Source: Maniola hyperantus (lineage: Eukaryota > Arthropoda > Insecta > Lepidoptera > Nymphalidae). Taken from it: a stretch of DNA of 64,000 nt. The translations under genes were made by a program, and so were the position numbers. The notes below the pieces were generated by a model. The model made no database searches. It was not told where the DNA came from and saw nothing but the letters and a program-made list of their open reading frames with translations. The stretch covers positions 15,894,720-15,958,719 of the forward strand of contig NC_048537.1 of the NCBI RefSeq assembly GCF_902806685.2, read 5' to 3'. Position 1 is the first letter of the stretch, and each line of letters opens with the position of its first letter. Below, piece after piece: positions 21,771 through 32,682 of this stretch.

Positions 21771-22059
21771 TTATTTTTTCCTTTTCAACGATGAAATTTG
21801 CAAAAGGGACTTCTTCGTAAAATTAAATCCTTTGTAAAGAGACAAATATTAGACCCTGCGACAGTTATCAGTGACTTATTAGATTCTCAGAGCCATTGAC
21901 GTCAATGATTGGATTTTAATCAAACTATCAAACAAAAGGTTCGATGGCGGCAACTCCCAATAAACTGAAATTGATTAAAGTAGGTAATCTTTTGTTACGA
22001 GTAATTACAAATACGGGGGTCTTGGTAATTACTGTTCGTATTCTTCCTCTACAAACTAA

Positions 22060-22390
22060 GGCCCTTCTTACATTACGATACTTCCAGACGACTAGTATCC
22101 TACGCGAGTCTCGAAGATGAGTCGCTGAGATGAGGAGTATCTCTCATACATTTGCATGGTGATTCGCACACTTCGCTACCGGTATCCCACGCGTCTGATA
22201 CTAGTTTCGGGATACCCACCTTGTCGCTCGCGCGTCGCATCTCCTACGAATCAGCAGTTTGACATTAAAGTTCAAGAAGAATTCTTTGTTTTTAGTAGCA
22301 TAATGTACGAAACTCGAGTAGCGAACATGTATTCTACTGGCATGCGACTGCGGTATCGTCTCTTGCGAGTATCGCAATGTATGAAGGGCC
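22060..22390. mobile_element. TIR element, 331 bp
   Basis: Ends GGCCCTTCTTACATTACGAT and ATCGCAATGTATGAAGGGCC are inverted repeats that continue inward irregularly. It is flanked by two ~95-bp diverged direct repeats (21939-22040 and 22396-22490). Overlapping ORFs on both strands (22156-22460) look incidental. Confidence 0.7.
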
Positions 22391-23282
22391 AAAAGATTCG
22401 ATCGAGACGACTCCCAGTAAACTGGATTTGATTACAGTAATCTTTTGTAAGTAATAACAAATACTGGAGTCTTTATAATTACAGTAAGTAAGCTTCTATA
22501 ATTCTACTCCTCATTTCTCAAGGTCGTGTATTTTGGAAAGACTTCGTAGTGTTGTTTTCGACGATCTTCGTCTCAAATTCGCCTTTTATGGTTTTCTCAA
22601 CTTTTAAAATAGACGGTCTATCATCTATCATACTTTTGTCGGGCTTAGATAGTGGTTTCCGGTAGTTACGAGTACGATACTAGTTACTAGGTTGCATCAT
22701 AGTCGTAGGTTCTAAGTAGACTGCGGTATCTTTAGAAAGTTATCATAAGTTAGAGCTTAAATTAGTGAGTAATTCAGAACTCTGCGCAAGTTTATTAGCT
22801 CCATGTCAAGTAGAAAGGAAATTAAAGAGAACATTGTTTACTGAAACTGTAACGTCGGTCGGGGCTAAAATATGCGAACTTTTCGACGGGACTAACTTTC
22901 GAGCGTGACTAGATGTTAACTTGAGCACTGTAGTTAATATGTAAACTTCTACCGTTAATAATTAAAAAAGTCCAGCAAAAACCCTGTTCCAACTTCAAGC
23001 TACATATATATGAAAAGTTTGTTTTTCTTGCCTGTGTTTTTTAACGAAAATGCTAGTAAAGTTCTTGTAGAATTTCGAAATAGAAATAGTTCGATTTCTA
23101 CTGCGAGGGGCTGGGACTCGTTAATTTGAATTTGTGCTGCAGTAAAACTGCTGTGCTAACAAGGTACGTTAAAAGTTTTATACCAAATGTACGCGTCGGG
23201 TTCTTTTTAAACGACTTCCAAATTGGAGGTGGTTCTCAATTCGGCCCGTTTTTGGTCCTCCCATAAAAATTTCTGGGTCCAA

Positions 23283-23670
23283 TTCTGATGCTGCAGGGTT
23301 ACTGCCCGCCTAAGTTGTCAAGATTCAGGAAGTGTTCATAGTGAATTAATATTGTAGGTACCAAGCAACGACTTTATGCTTGGACTTCCCAACATAAGTC
23401 CCAACTCCTCAACCCTGACGATGTAGGGTACAGCACTCCTAAACTATAGTGATTCAGGAACTAATATTAATTTTGGTGCCACGCATAAACTACACCATTG
23501 AACTTCGGATCCCAACTCCTCAATCCTGATGCTGCAACGTACTGAACTCCTAAGCCGTGGGGATTCGGGAATTTCTGATGGTGATCTGATCTTTTAGGTA
23601 TCAAGCAACAGCTTCATGATTACACTCCAAGTCCCAACTTCTCAAACCTGATGATGCATGCTACACCATA
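23283..23670 (+). repeat. Degenerate minisatellite, period about 120 bp, three and a bit units
   Basis: Unit starts at about 23283, 23413, 23524 and 23645 (CTGATGCTGCA / CTGACGATGTA / CTGATGCTGCA / CTGATGATGCA). Each unit contains CTCCTAA, GATTCAGGA and GGTACCAAGCAACGA-like blocks and ends TCCCAACTCCTCAA. Units are 111-130 bp. Confidence 0.75.
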
Positions 23671-23683
23671 TACAGCATTTAAC

Positions 23684-23851
23684 GACATATTTTAATGTAG
23701 ATAACGGGTACATACCACGATTAATTTGATATTTTTATTTGTCGATGTTACGTGACCACGACCCGTGCAATTGGGTTGAAATATCGACAAGTAAAAACAT
23801 CAACTTAGTCGTGGTATGTACTTTGTACCCGTTATCTACATTAAAATATTT
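23684..23851. mobile_element. Foldback MITE, arms about 65 bp
   Basis: ATTTTAATGTAGATAACGGG near 23689 pairs with CCCGTTATCTACATTAAAAT near 23828. The arms extend through TACCACGA...TTTTTATTTGTCGAT, and the centre carries ACCACGACCCGTGCAATTGG. A half copy occurs at 54810-54905. Confidence 0.85.
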
Positions 23852-23904
23852 GTTTGCTTTCATAATATCATGAGTTTAAGAATAAGTTCTTCTTATCATT
23901 CTTT

Positions 23905-24409
23905 GTTTTAATTCTATATCCAGATAGATAGATACCAAGGTACTAAGAAAAAGAAAAGAGTCCTTAGTTACCTCTCGCAGTTTACCGGTACAATTAGTCA
24001 CGAGATTCACAAATAGAGCGATATAATTTTGAAATCCGAGCCGGAGGGGAGCTAATCCAATCATGAGCATCTACCGGTGCACTGTGATTAGGTTGGTTAT
24101 CCTTGCTTATGTTTCTAAGCTTCGCCTGCTCTACATCTAGAGATTGACTAGTTAGACCTTATGCTTTAATCCTATATCCAGATAGATGCCAGAGTACTAG
24201 GAAAAAGAAAAGAGTCCTTAGTTTACCACTCGCATTGGTTTACCGGTACTATTAGTCACGAGATTCACAAATAGAGCGATATAATTTTGAAACCCGAGCC
24301 GGGGGGGAGCTAATCCAATCGTCTACCGGTGCACTTTGGTTATAGGTTGGTTATGATTGCTTATGTTTCTAAGCTTCGCCTGCCCTATATCTAGAAATAG
24401 ACTAGTTAG
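23905..24409 (+). repeat. Tandem duplication of about 250 bp
   Basis: Units 23905-24155 and 24163-24409 share CTATATCCAGATAGAT, AAAAGAAAAGAGTCCTTAG, TTAGTCACGAGATTCACAAA, GAGCTAATCCAATC and CTAG-rich ends, with a few small indels. By eye over 90% identical. Confidence 0.88.
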
Positions 24410-24425
24410 TCTTTATAGTACTAGA

Positions 24426-24480
24426 CTAGCTTATGCTCGCGATTTCGTCCGCGTGGACTACACAAAATTCTCGGATAAGA
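24426..24480 (-). mobile_element. Helitron type C, 3' end fragment
   Basis: CTAGCTTATGCTCGCGATTT hairpin end, truncated after CTACACAAAATT. Confidence 0.65.
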
Positions 24481-24513
24481 CTTATTTTACGTTTGTAAAA
24501 TCGGCCTTAAGTA

Positions 24514-24848
24514 CAGTATGCGACAGAAAATAATGTACATCGACCTTTAAAAGAAGATAGCAGATTTGTACAGCATTGTCTCAGTCGTTGAGACCGAAAA
24601 AACGTCATGTAGGTATGAGTGACAGGACAGCAGTGGCGTGCACAGGGTTTGAAGCCAGGGTAGGCACTAGTTAAGTAGGAGCCTGTTCACTGTTCATAAT
24701 GGAAAATATGCATTGAGCTATTTTAACTGGGGTAAACAGTGCATTTATGCCTCTATGACTTGCACGCAACTGAGTGACAGAGACGACGCTCTACAAAGCC
24801 AAAATATCATTCTAAAGGCCGATATACATTACTTTCTGCCGCGTACTG
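24514..24848. mobile_element. CAGTACGCGGC-family MITE interrupted by a hAT-like MITE
   Basis: Ends CAGTATGCGACAG and TTCTGCCGCGTACTG, flanked by TA (24512-24513, 24849-24850). The body is split after ATGAGTGACAG (24625) and resumes with AGTGACAGAGACG at 24773. Confidence 0.85.
24631..24772. mobile_element. hAT-like MITE, 142 bp, nested
   Basis: Ends CAGTGGCGTGCA and TGCACGCAACTG (11 of 12 paired). AGTGACAG precedes it (24618-24625, with an extra GACAG before the element) and follows it (24773-24780), an 8-bp duplication. Confidence 0.78.
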
Positions 24849-25261
24849 TAGTCTCACTACTAAGTATCACCGCCATATATAATGGGACGGGAAATTACTC
24901 GGTCCAAGCTCCAGACAAAAGCTAGATACCTTATTTTCTTCTCATAGCGGTAGTTCATAAATACTTAATACAACTGGAAGCGGTTGTATAATCAGGTCTT
25001 ATGGCCGACATGCCCTGGAGATGCACTTTCATAAGCGATGAGAGGCTTTACCTGAGCCCACTCGCTTTGTGGCGTTCTCTATGTGCACTCTGTCCGGGGA
25101 GAATTCAATATGGAAGGCATTTACGTTGTTGTACTGTTCAGGCATCCGAATGAAATATTTCATAAAGTTGTGTATATGCAACTTTTGTGTTGATCAATCT
25201 GAGCTGCACTGAAAAAACGTGGCCTTTTAAGTATTGTTCTTACTTAATATCACCGACACTA

Positions 25262-25452
25262 TCCATGGTACCAAATGCGAAAATGTATGTTTTTTGATTT
25301 GTCTTGCAATCACGTCACAACGGAGCAAATAATCGACGTGATTTTTTGCATGGATATAGTTAAAGACCTAGAGAGTCACATAGGCTACTTTGTACATAGA
25401 CGATTTTCCAAAAACCTATATCCATACGGACGAAGTCTCAGGCATCATCTAG
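25262..25452 (+). mobile_element. Helitron type B/A hybrid, nearly complete
   Basis: TCCATGGTACCAAATGCGAA start, type-B middle (CAATCACGTCACAACGGAGC), hairpin GGACGAAGTCTCAGGC and CTAG at 25449-25452. Confidence 0.72.
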
Positions 25453-26164
25453 TCTGTTAAAATTGCTAAACTAGAACATTGAATTATTATAGAAGCAGAA
25501 TTCTGTATGGTACAATAAGCACAGTTGCAAATGCAATCTACAGGGACATATCTTGAAGATAGATCCTCCGGCGTCGATGTCAGAGTGAAACGTGCGTAGT
25601 GTTTTGATGGATTTTTGTTGTATTTCGTGTTGGTAGCATGTACTGCTTGCTTTTCCCGCATGTTTAATGTGGGCAGGCGGTGCATATTGCATGCTGCACG
25701 TTATACCATACAGATTTATACCAGAATTATACCAAAAAGCTTATCTGTTCTTCTAGTAATTTCCGCATGTGGGACGAGTTGCGAATGGGAGGACTTGCCA
25801 CAAACTCTTCTATCCTACATTAAACCCCCCTTTTTACAAATTTAACGGATTCCATAAGTGCCTAACTTCATCACGACCAATTTCGTCAAATACTAAAAAA
25901 AACTGCATTACAGTGTTTAACATTTGACAACGACAAACGTAAGAGACTTCAAAAAAGTCTGCCACATAATGGTTTTTTAAAAGCATGCACTCAAACTTTC
26001 ATGGGGGACCGGTATACGAAAAATCTGAATTTCAGTTTTAAAACAGCGTCAGTTTTGATATTAATGTAGATTGTAAAGCAACTAAAATTAAAAAAAAAAA
26101 CTTTTACCTATTCATTGTTTTAAGTAAAGTAGTAGTGTCCATACTAGCTTTTTCCCGCGCTTCA

Positions 26165-26285
26165 GGAAGAGATAGCGGTTTCGTAAAGCGTTGTCTCTGT
26201 CGTTGAGACCGACCAAACGTCACATAGGTATGAGTGAGAGAGACAACGCTCTACAAAGCCCAAAACTTATTTTAAGGTCGACGTA
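26165..26285. mobile_element. CAGTACGCGGC-family MITE relic inside the Helitron
   Basis: The internal arms (GAGATAGCGGTTTCG..., GACAACGCTCTACAAAGCCC) are present but both terminal repeats are gone. Confidence 0.7.
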
Positions 26286-26352
26286 CGCGTGAACTATACA
26301 AATTTCAAACACCTATTTCACCCCCTTAGGGGTAGAATTTTCAAAATTCCTT

Positions 26353-27190
26353 GAAATGAAATGAAATGAAATGAAATCATTTAATTTTGCTAAATGTGAG
26401 TAGTAAATGATCGTACATATATAGATGGTCCTTTCACATTTTGCCATTTATGTATGGCGTGCAAAATATGTGGTACTTACAATAAATATAGATTTAAGAA
26501 AATAACAAATAGAAATGACCACGACAGTAAAATTTTAAAAACTTATAGTTACATTATCAAAACGTCATAATTCAAAGTAATAGTAATTTATGTCAAATCC
26601 CACAGTTATCCAAAAAATCCTTAACACTATAGAAACATTGGTTAATTAAATAGTCAAACAATTTTTTCTTAAATTTAGATATTGGTAGACTTTTAATGTT
26701 GTCAGATAGTTTATTATACAAAGTGATAGCCATACAATAAGAATTGCGGGAACATATCTCTAGTCTTCGCCATGGTATTTTTAATTTAAGTTTATGTCGG
26801 CGGCGTCCGTTATCAGGCTTCATATCAAATAAATGCACATGTTTCTTTACAAATAGACATGTTTCAAATATATATAAACATGGCAAGGGTAATATCTTTT
26901 TTTTTTAAACAAAGGCTGACACGGAGCTATTATATCCGCGCCACACAATGATCTGATGCATTTTTTTTGTACTCTGAAAGCATTTACGATATCGACAGAG
27001 TTACCCCATAGTATTAGTCCATATCGCAGTATAGAAGCAACATAACCATGATAAGCAGTTGTAGCTGCTTCTTCAGAGACTGTATTTCGGAGTCGATATA
27101 ATGCATATACAAACCTATTAAGTTTTTTACAAATTATTTGTATTTGTTCCTTCCAATTACAATATTTATCAATTGTAACCCCCAAAAAAG
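26353..27190 (-). mobile_element. 5'-truncated LINE with (GAAAT)n tail, inserted in a Helitron
   Basis: Flanked by TCCTT at 26348-26352 and 27191-27195, a short TSD. The 3' end is the pentanucleotide run at 26353-26377 (TTTCA repeats on the element strand). It interrupts a type-C Helitron, whose sequence stops at 26352 and resumes at 27191. It carries the RT C-terminal pseudogene listed separately. Confidence 0.85.
26593..27185 (-). pseudogene. Reverse transcriptase C-terminal region of a jockey/CR1-group LINE, frameshifted
   Basis: The first part (27185-26890) reads GVTIDKYCNWKEQI, YALYRLRNTVSEEA, AYHGYVASILRYGLILWG and QKKCIRSLCG, the post-catalytic region of non-LTR reverse transcriptases. 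The frame shifts in the T-rich run around 26897-26906, and the second part (26886-26593) continues with LYIFETCLFVKKH, NSYCMAITLYNKLSDNIKSL and FYSVKDFLDNCG. The catalytic FADD region is absent because of 5' truncation. It cannot produce active protein. Confidence 0.85.
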
Positions 27191-27312
27191 TCCTTCTTAG
27201 CGGATGCCGTCATAATAGCTATCTGCATGCCAAATTTCAGCCCGATCCGTCCAGTAGTTTGAGCTGTGCGTTGATAGATCAGTCAGTCAGTCAGTCACCT
27301 TTTTATTTTACA

Positions 27313-27524
27313 CTAGAGGATGCTCGCGACTTCGTCCGCGTGGATTTAGCTTTTTAAAAATCCCGTGGGAGCTTTTTGATTTTTCGAGATAAAAAGTAGC
27401 CTATGTCCTTCCCCGGGACGCAAGCTATCGCTGTACCAAATTTCGTCAAAATTGGTTGAACGGATGGGCCGTGAAAGGCTAGCAGACAGACAGACAGACA
27501 CACTTTCGCATTTATAATATTAGT
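27313..27524 (-). mobile_element. Helitron type A, complete
   Basis: CTAG 27313-27316, perfect-looking hairpin GCGACTTCGTCCGC, body with CCCGTGGGAGC, start ...ATAATATTAG. Head-to-tail with the type-C copy before it. Confidence 0.83.
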
Positions 27525-27919
27525 TTTATATATTTAAGAAGTAAAATGTTTTTTTGGTTGTTTCAGAATTCGCTGGCTTCAGCATTTTGGAGCAGCTTCA
27601 CAAGTTTCATTAATTTTATGGGATTAATGTAAGTTTGCATGAATTATATATTTTTGGGTGTAATTTTGAATGTTTGAACTATTGTAATATTTTGAATTAT
27701 ATTTTAGCAACTAAATTCGTCTATAGTTGTTTTTTGGACTAATCAATGAATAATTATTGTAATCAAGATATACTTAATTTACTTAGATGCCTTTATGGTA
27801 TGTGAACTAAACAGAGTTGATTACTTCTTCAGGAACCTGATTGTTTAATATTAAACAGTTATCAGGCATTCGTTTTGCATATTTCCATAGATGCAAAATC
27901 CTTAACCCTAATTTTGTTG

Positions 27920-28142
27920 ATTCCAGAATCCTGCTAATCCAAGAAGCCTATTTATCCCAGAAGCTTTTTCATCCCGGAAGTATACAAATTCCAGAAGCCT
28001 ATTTATCCTAGAAGCCTTTTCAACCCAGAAGAATATAAATTCCAGAAGCCTATTGATCCCAGAAGCTTATTTATTTTTATCCCTGATTTCCATCCCAGAA
28101 GCCTATTTATATCAGAATCCTACTTACCTCAGAAGCCCATCG
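27920..28142 (+). repeat. 17-bp minisatellite with 51-bp higher-order units
   Basis: Thirteen 17-bp units of consensus ATCCCAGAAGCCTATTT. One degenerate spacer of 19 bp lies at 28073-28091; all other steps are exactly 17 bp. Every third unit is alike (27937, 27988, 28039 begin the three 51-bp blocks). One frame stays open from 27938 to about 28290, giving a 17-residue peptide repeat, but it has no upstream ATG context or homology that would make it a gene. Confidence 0.92.
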
Positions 28143-28162
28143 AAATGTATACCTATATATGT

Positions 28163-28203
28163 ATATATATGTATAATATGTATATATATATATATATATA
28201 TGT
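28163..28203. repeat. (TA)n / TATG microsatellite
   Basis: Uninterrupted TATATA run at 28183-28200 with TATG variants before it. Confidence 0.9.
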
Positions 28204-28440
28204 AACCGATACGATCATATGTATTCTTGACGCTGTTGATATTGCTAGCAATATAAGGGTACGAAACTTGATATTCATGATCATGAACGTCTGAAACTTG
28301 CTGATTACTACATTCCAAGAATAATTGCTGCACTAGACGAACTATCAATGAAAGCAGTCTATGACGAATGCCATATCACAGCTTAGTCCTCAATGTTGAG
28401 CCATTTTTCAGTTTTTTTCTTCAATTGAATATATTACAAT

Positions 28441-28600
28441 AAAACTAAAAGCTAGTTTTATCTAATTACTTTACAAAACATGCCCGCGTGAAATGGTGCC
28501 AAGAATACTGGCTGCATTTCTGCGCTGGACAGCCAGGCTGATCCGTTGTACACAAAATGAGCCAGCCCTTCTGTCACCAGATGAGGTTATTAATCGCGGT
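28441..28600. repeat. Three-copy repeat Q, longest copy
   Basis: Landmarks ATCTAATTACTTTACAA, CATGCCCGCGTG and GTGCCAAGAATACTGGCTGC are shared with 46085-46170 and 48849-48955. Non-coding; family not recognised. Confidence 0.7.
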
Positions 28601-28983
28601 AAAATGTCTCGTAAGAATTTTTTTGGGCTAAGACTCCATGGCCCAACACCTTACTGACTTGATTGATTTTCCTTAATAGTATTGATAGTCTCTCCTATTT
28701 GTACACCCTATAAAGAACATTCAAACCCCTTCAATTCCATTGCAATTTCTCCACTTTCCAGCACTACACCAATAAACCAGGAGCTTTTATATTGGCTAAT
28801 AAATTTGTCAATAGAGTGCCACGTCGCTTCGTCGCCTCGCTAGCGGACTGGCAAGTAAATTTCAGTTCACCTGCTTGCACTCGTTGCACACCCCTTACTC
28901 ACTATATTACGTACAATTTTCAAGAAATCAAGCAAAACGAGGCGAGTTGGAAACTAGTAATTGACTAACTAGTAACATGTGCG

Positions 28984-29412
28984 GTTTTTATGGTTCTGTA
29001 TCTCAAATGGAAAAAGGAACCCTTATAGAATAACTTTGTTGTCTGTCAAGAAACCTATAGGTACTTTCCGATAACCTAGAATCATGAAATTTGGCAGGTA
29101 GGTAGGTCTTATAGGCTATGGCACACATAAGGGGAATAATCTGAAAATTATGAATTTTGTGGTTAAATTATTAAAAAAAATTAAAATGTGTTCATGAACA
29201 AGTAATTACTTAGTACTTTCAATTATGAAATGATAACTAAATCAAGTGGGGATTCATATGAAAGGACTTTATCAGTACCTACATTCTAAATCAGATTTGT
29301 ATTTATTTTTATGCATAATAGTTTTTGAATTATCGTGTAAAATGTCGAAAAATGCCATTGTAGTACGAAACCCTCGGTGCGCGAATCTGACTCGCACTTG
29401 GCCGGTTTTTTT
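28984..29412 (+). repeat. Interspersed repeat P, near complete
   Basis: Starts TTTTTATGGTTCTGTATCTC and ends CGCGAATCTGACTCGCACTT, then GGCCGGTTTTTTT. Confidence 0.85.
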
Positions 29413-29480
29413 GATTACATATCGATAGCGCAGTTTACAATTTTAGCACAAAGACAAACTAAACGATTGTCAATTAAATC

Positions 29481-29583
29481 GGGGCACTGGGGGCGCCACT
29501 AGTATATTGTCTATGGTCACTATGTACAGGCTCTTGTATAAATTAGTTCCACGGGTTCTCCGCAATATGGCAAGGTGTTTTTT
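29481..29583 (+). repeat. Repeat R, copy 1
   Basis: About 100 bp shared, same orientation, with 37116-37215: CACTAGTATATTGTCTATGG, AATTAGTTCCAC, CCGCAATATG, AGGTGTTTT. Confidence 0.75.
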
Positions 29584-30251
29584 TTTGTCAGGATGCAATA
29601 TCTAAAGTTTCCAGCCTCAGCGGTTTGACCTGTCGGTCGTTATAGGGCCCGCAAGTTGCTTATACGCGTGGCCGCCATTTTAGTGACGTCAGCACTAGAC
29701 TGAAGTTTCGAGCTGATGGTATATTTTTACTTAAATATACGTCAAACGACGTCAGATGTTAATGAGACATGGTTCCAGCGCAATAGCAATTTGCGGGGCT
29801 TATATCTATATGTGCGCGCTTTGATAGTAATCCAAAGCGTATCCAGTCGCCTGTCGCTTAGAGCCATTGACCAGTGAATTAGATAAAGTACTTTGGGCAC
29901 GCATAGCGTATAATTGGCAGCGATGTAGCGGCCCCATTCTGACCCCCAAATCGATGATTGTTCCACCAAAGATAATTTTCTCGCTCCACTGGCGCTTTAA
30001 TATAAACGCATTGAAAGGACGAGCCGATTTGACGAGGGTTCTGGAACGCTTTTCTGTACTAATGATCGTCCTTGGACTTTTTACTCCTTCTGCTTTACCT
30101 TTAAAATTGGGGATTTGATTATTTATGAGTACGCGTATTGGTATATCTTCCTTTGCGCCATTTTATTCTTCACTAGACGATGCCCAAAATGTTACAATAT
30201 CATCAAATATGATGTATATCATTGTTACAATTTGCACTATCTTATTGGATA

Positions 30252-30456
30252 CTAGATGATGCCCGCAACTTCGTCCGCGTGGATTTAGGTTTTTAAAATC
30301 CTGTAGGAACTCTTTAATTTTCCGGAATAAAAAGTAGCCTATGTCCGACCCCGGGATGTAAGCTAGCTGTGTACCAAATTTCATCATAATTGGTTGGACG
30401 GTTGGGCCGTTAAAAGCTAGCAGACAGACTTTCGCATTTTTGATATTAAGTATGGA
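30252..30456 (-). mobile_element. Helitron type A, complete
   Basis: CTAG 30252-30255, hairpin GCAACTTCGTCCGC, start TCCATACTTAATATC at 30456. It reads GGGATGTAAGCT where the 4748 copy carries the MITE, so it serves as the empty-site reference. Confidence 0.85.
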
Positions 30457-32004
30457 TTGTCATTAGGGAATTCATCAATAGTATAAAAACCTAATAAATG
30501 TGTTTTGCGCACTGTTTGAAGTGTAAAAATTCTTTCAGAAGATACCAAATTACTTACACTGCTGTGGAAATGCAAGGGATGAAAACAAGCAATAAGCGAG
30601 CGGTAATAACTGAGCATTAGCCGCGCGTTCATAACGGCTCTACAATTCGCGTCCGCTTCAGTCCGTAGCGACTAGCGAGCCCTTATCGCAAGCGCCACTA
30701 TTGCAAGCCGATTACGTGAAAGCGCACTCCCTCGCTCTGCACAATGAGCATCGGGGCTTTCTGCTACACTACAATGCTATTGTTTCACATGTAATGAATA
30801 CTGCATGGATCAAACAATACCTCTTATAGCAGTTTCACAAAAATGAGCACGGTAAAGTTGATTGAAATCTCTAGGTACAATATAATAGGAGACGTGAAAA
30901 ACGTAACGTTAGGAAAAAGACAAAGCCAAATACTTTCGTAGATGGGACAGCAGGAGTTTATCCTGTGGCTGATAATACCTAAGGTTCAAGGCATAAACAA
31001 CAGGGACGAGAAGCGTCTTTGCTGAGACCGACTGGAATACAGAATAAAATAGTGTTTTATTGAAATAAACTTTTACTAAGTTCTTTTGAATCGTTAAACT
31101 CCATGGAGCTTGTGATTCGTCGTGTCGTGACACACCCGGATGCTTCTGCTCTTCAGACATCGAGCAAACAGTTGAGATGTCTACGCTTTAGCGCACGCAG
31201 GCTGGAGCTCTACTTCGAGGTTGACGCAGAAATCAGAACCTCGAACTGGAATTCTCTCTTATGTGGTAAACGTTCAGGACCAAAATTCGCTGACTTTTGC
31301 CTCGGTGTCATGAGGGCAGTGACTAAAACTAATGAATAATTTAATAAGTATAGGAAGTAATAATTCCATAAAAATAGTTGAATAATGCAAAAGGTTTCCA
31401 TTTAAATAGGTATATTCAGGATATTCAAGAACTCTAAAGTATAAATATTCTGGAGAAAGGAGACAAAAATCGTTAAATGAATCTACCCTTGAGAATAAGA
31501 TCTAAGAAGTTGGCCTTCTTCCATTTGTATGGTACCTTCTTGATAGGTTGGTAATCTCTTATCTTGGGTGAATGTTTGCGTTTGACAGATTTATGTAGGT
31601 CAAATAGCTACTCTATTATTATAAAGCATGGTTTTTTGCTCTATTTTTACGCTTTATATTCCGGGATTAGGGCCATAATTTTTCATGAATTTGCCTAAAA
31701 CGGGTAGGCTATTTCCCTTCATAACAACCTGCTACGCTTGGGTTATTTTAAAGACTCTTTTAAGGGCACTTAAGATGCCCCACGTTGATAAAATTTTGTC
31801 CCTAAAACTTAAAAGCTATTAAAAATTAGATAGCATTCGTAATTTTTTAACAATCTCAATTTATGAAAAGAAAAGTAACTCAACGCCCAGCCCAAACCTT
31901 TGGAACTAGATAGCTAAAATTTTGCACAGGGGTTCCCTTTATATTGTAGACAAGAAATCTTCGAAATTTCCACGGGAGTGAAATCGCGAGCGGTTGCTTG
32001 TTTT
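30457..32004. other. Unassigned
   Basis: Overlapping ORFs of about 80 codons at 30909-31339 on both strands match nothing known to me. A Helitron-like relic lies at about 31890-32000. Confidence 0.4.
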
Positions 32005-32125
32005 TTAAAAATAAAAATAGCGAGCAAACGAGCAGGTAGGCGGGTCATCTGATGTTAAGTGATTAATGTCCCCCATAAACATTTGCAGTACCAGAGGAAC
32101 CGCGAATGCGTTTCCGGCCTTTCAG
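32005..32125 (-). repeat. Repeat S, inverted copy of 36320-36415
   Basis: CGAGCAAACGAGCAGGTAGG, then GGGTCATCTGATGTTAAGTG and CAGAGGAA...TTTCAGGAATT pair with the reverse complement of 36320-36415. A widespread kind of insect interspersed repeat end; family unresolved. Confidence 0.65.
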
Positions 32126-32682
32126 GAATTTGTTGTTGAAAAGTATAAGACTAGAATAGTGGATAAAGGACTTCAATTTGCTGTTCTGTTAATTCTAGTC
32201 TATATTGACTCTAATTAAAGCTGCTAAGAACCATTTATCTTCCGCTGCAGAAATATTAAACTCAATGACTTCTTATCTTAATGAACGATTAAGATTTTTT
32301 TTTTAATCTTTTATTAACAGGCTTTTACATTTATGTATGTCAGCCTTATTGTACTCTATCTTATTCTACAATTCTATTTAAATACATACAATTCTAACAT
32401 ACCCTACAATCCTATCCTATCATACAAATTTCACAATGTTACTTAGGTACTCTGTAGCAATCTGAACAGATTGCAAAGATTAATTTCTGTGTAGTTAATT
32501 AGTTTCTTACTTTATTTACTCAGGTTTCTTTTTTTATTCGATGACAACTTAACCCTTGTCTGCGATCTCACCAGGGTGGTGTGACGCGGAACATGGAAGC
32601 GGGCTAGCATGGAATGTGTGACCTTTTCAGATTTCAGAATCTGGGTCATAAATTAACGATTTTCATTTTTTCCTTTATTTCT

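Larger units (their letters stand above)
26144..27312 (-). mobile_element. Helitron type C carrying two insertions
   Basis: CTAG at 26144-26147. The sequence continues to about 26165 and is replaced by a MITE relic (to about 26285). It resumes with GTGAACTATACAAATTTCAA, is split by the LINE at 26353-27190, and finishes CAGTCAGTCACC near 27299. It abuts the next Helitron at 27313. Confidence 0.82.

Noticed and set aside
27920..28142. CRISPR-like array
   Set aside because: Units are contiguous 17-mers without unique spacers, in a eukaryotic genome.
27938..28290. Gene encoding 17-residue repeats
   Set aside because: It has no initiator, no homology and ends in a TA microsatellite. Kept only as a repeat with a note.
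29246..29428. 60-aa plus-strand ORF
   Set aside because: It lies wholly inside repeat P, and similar ORFs occur in other copies.
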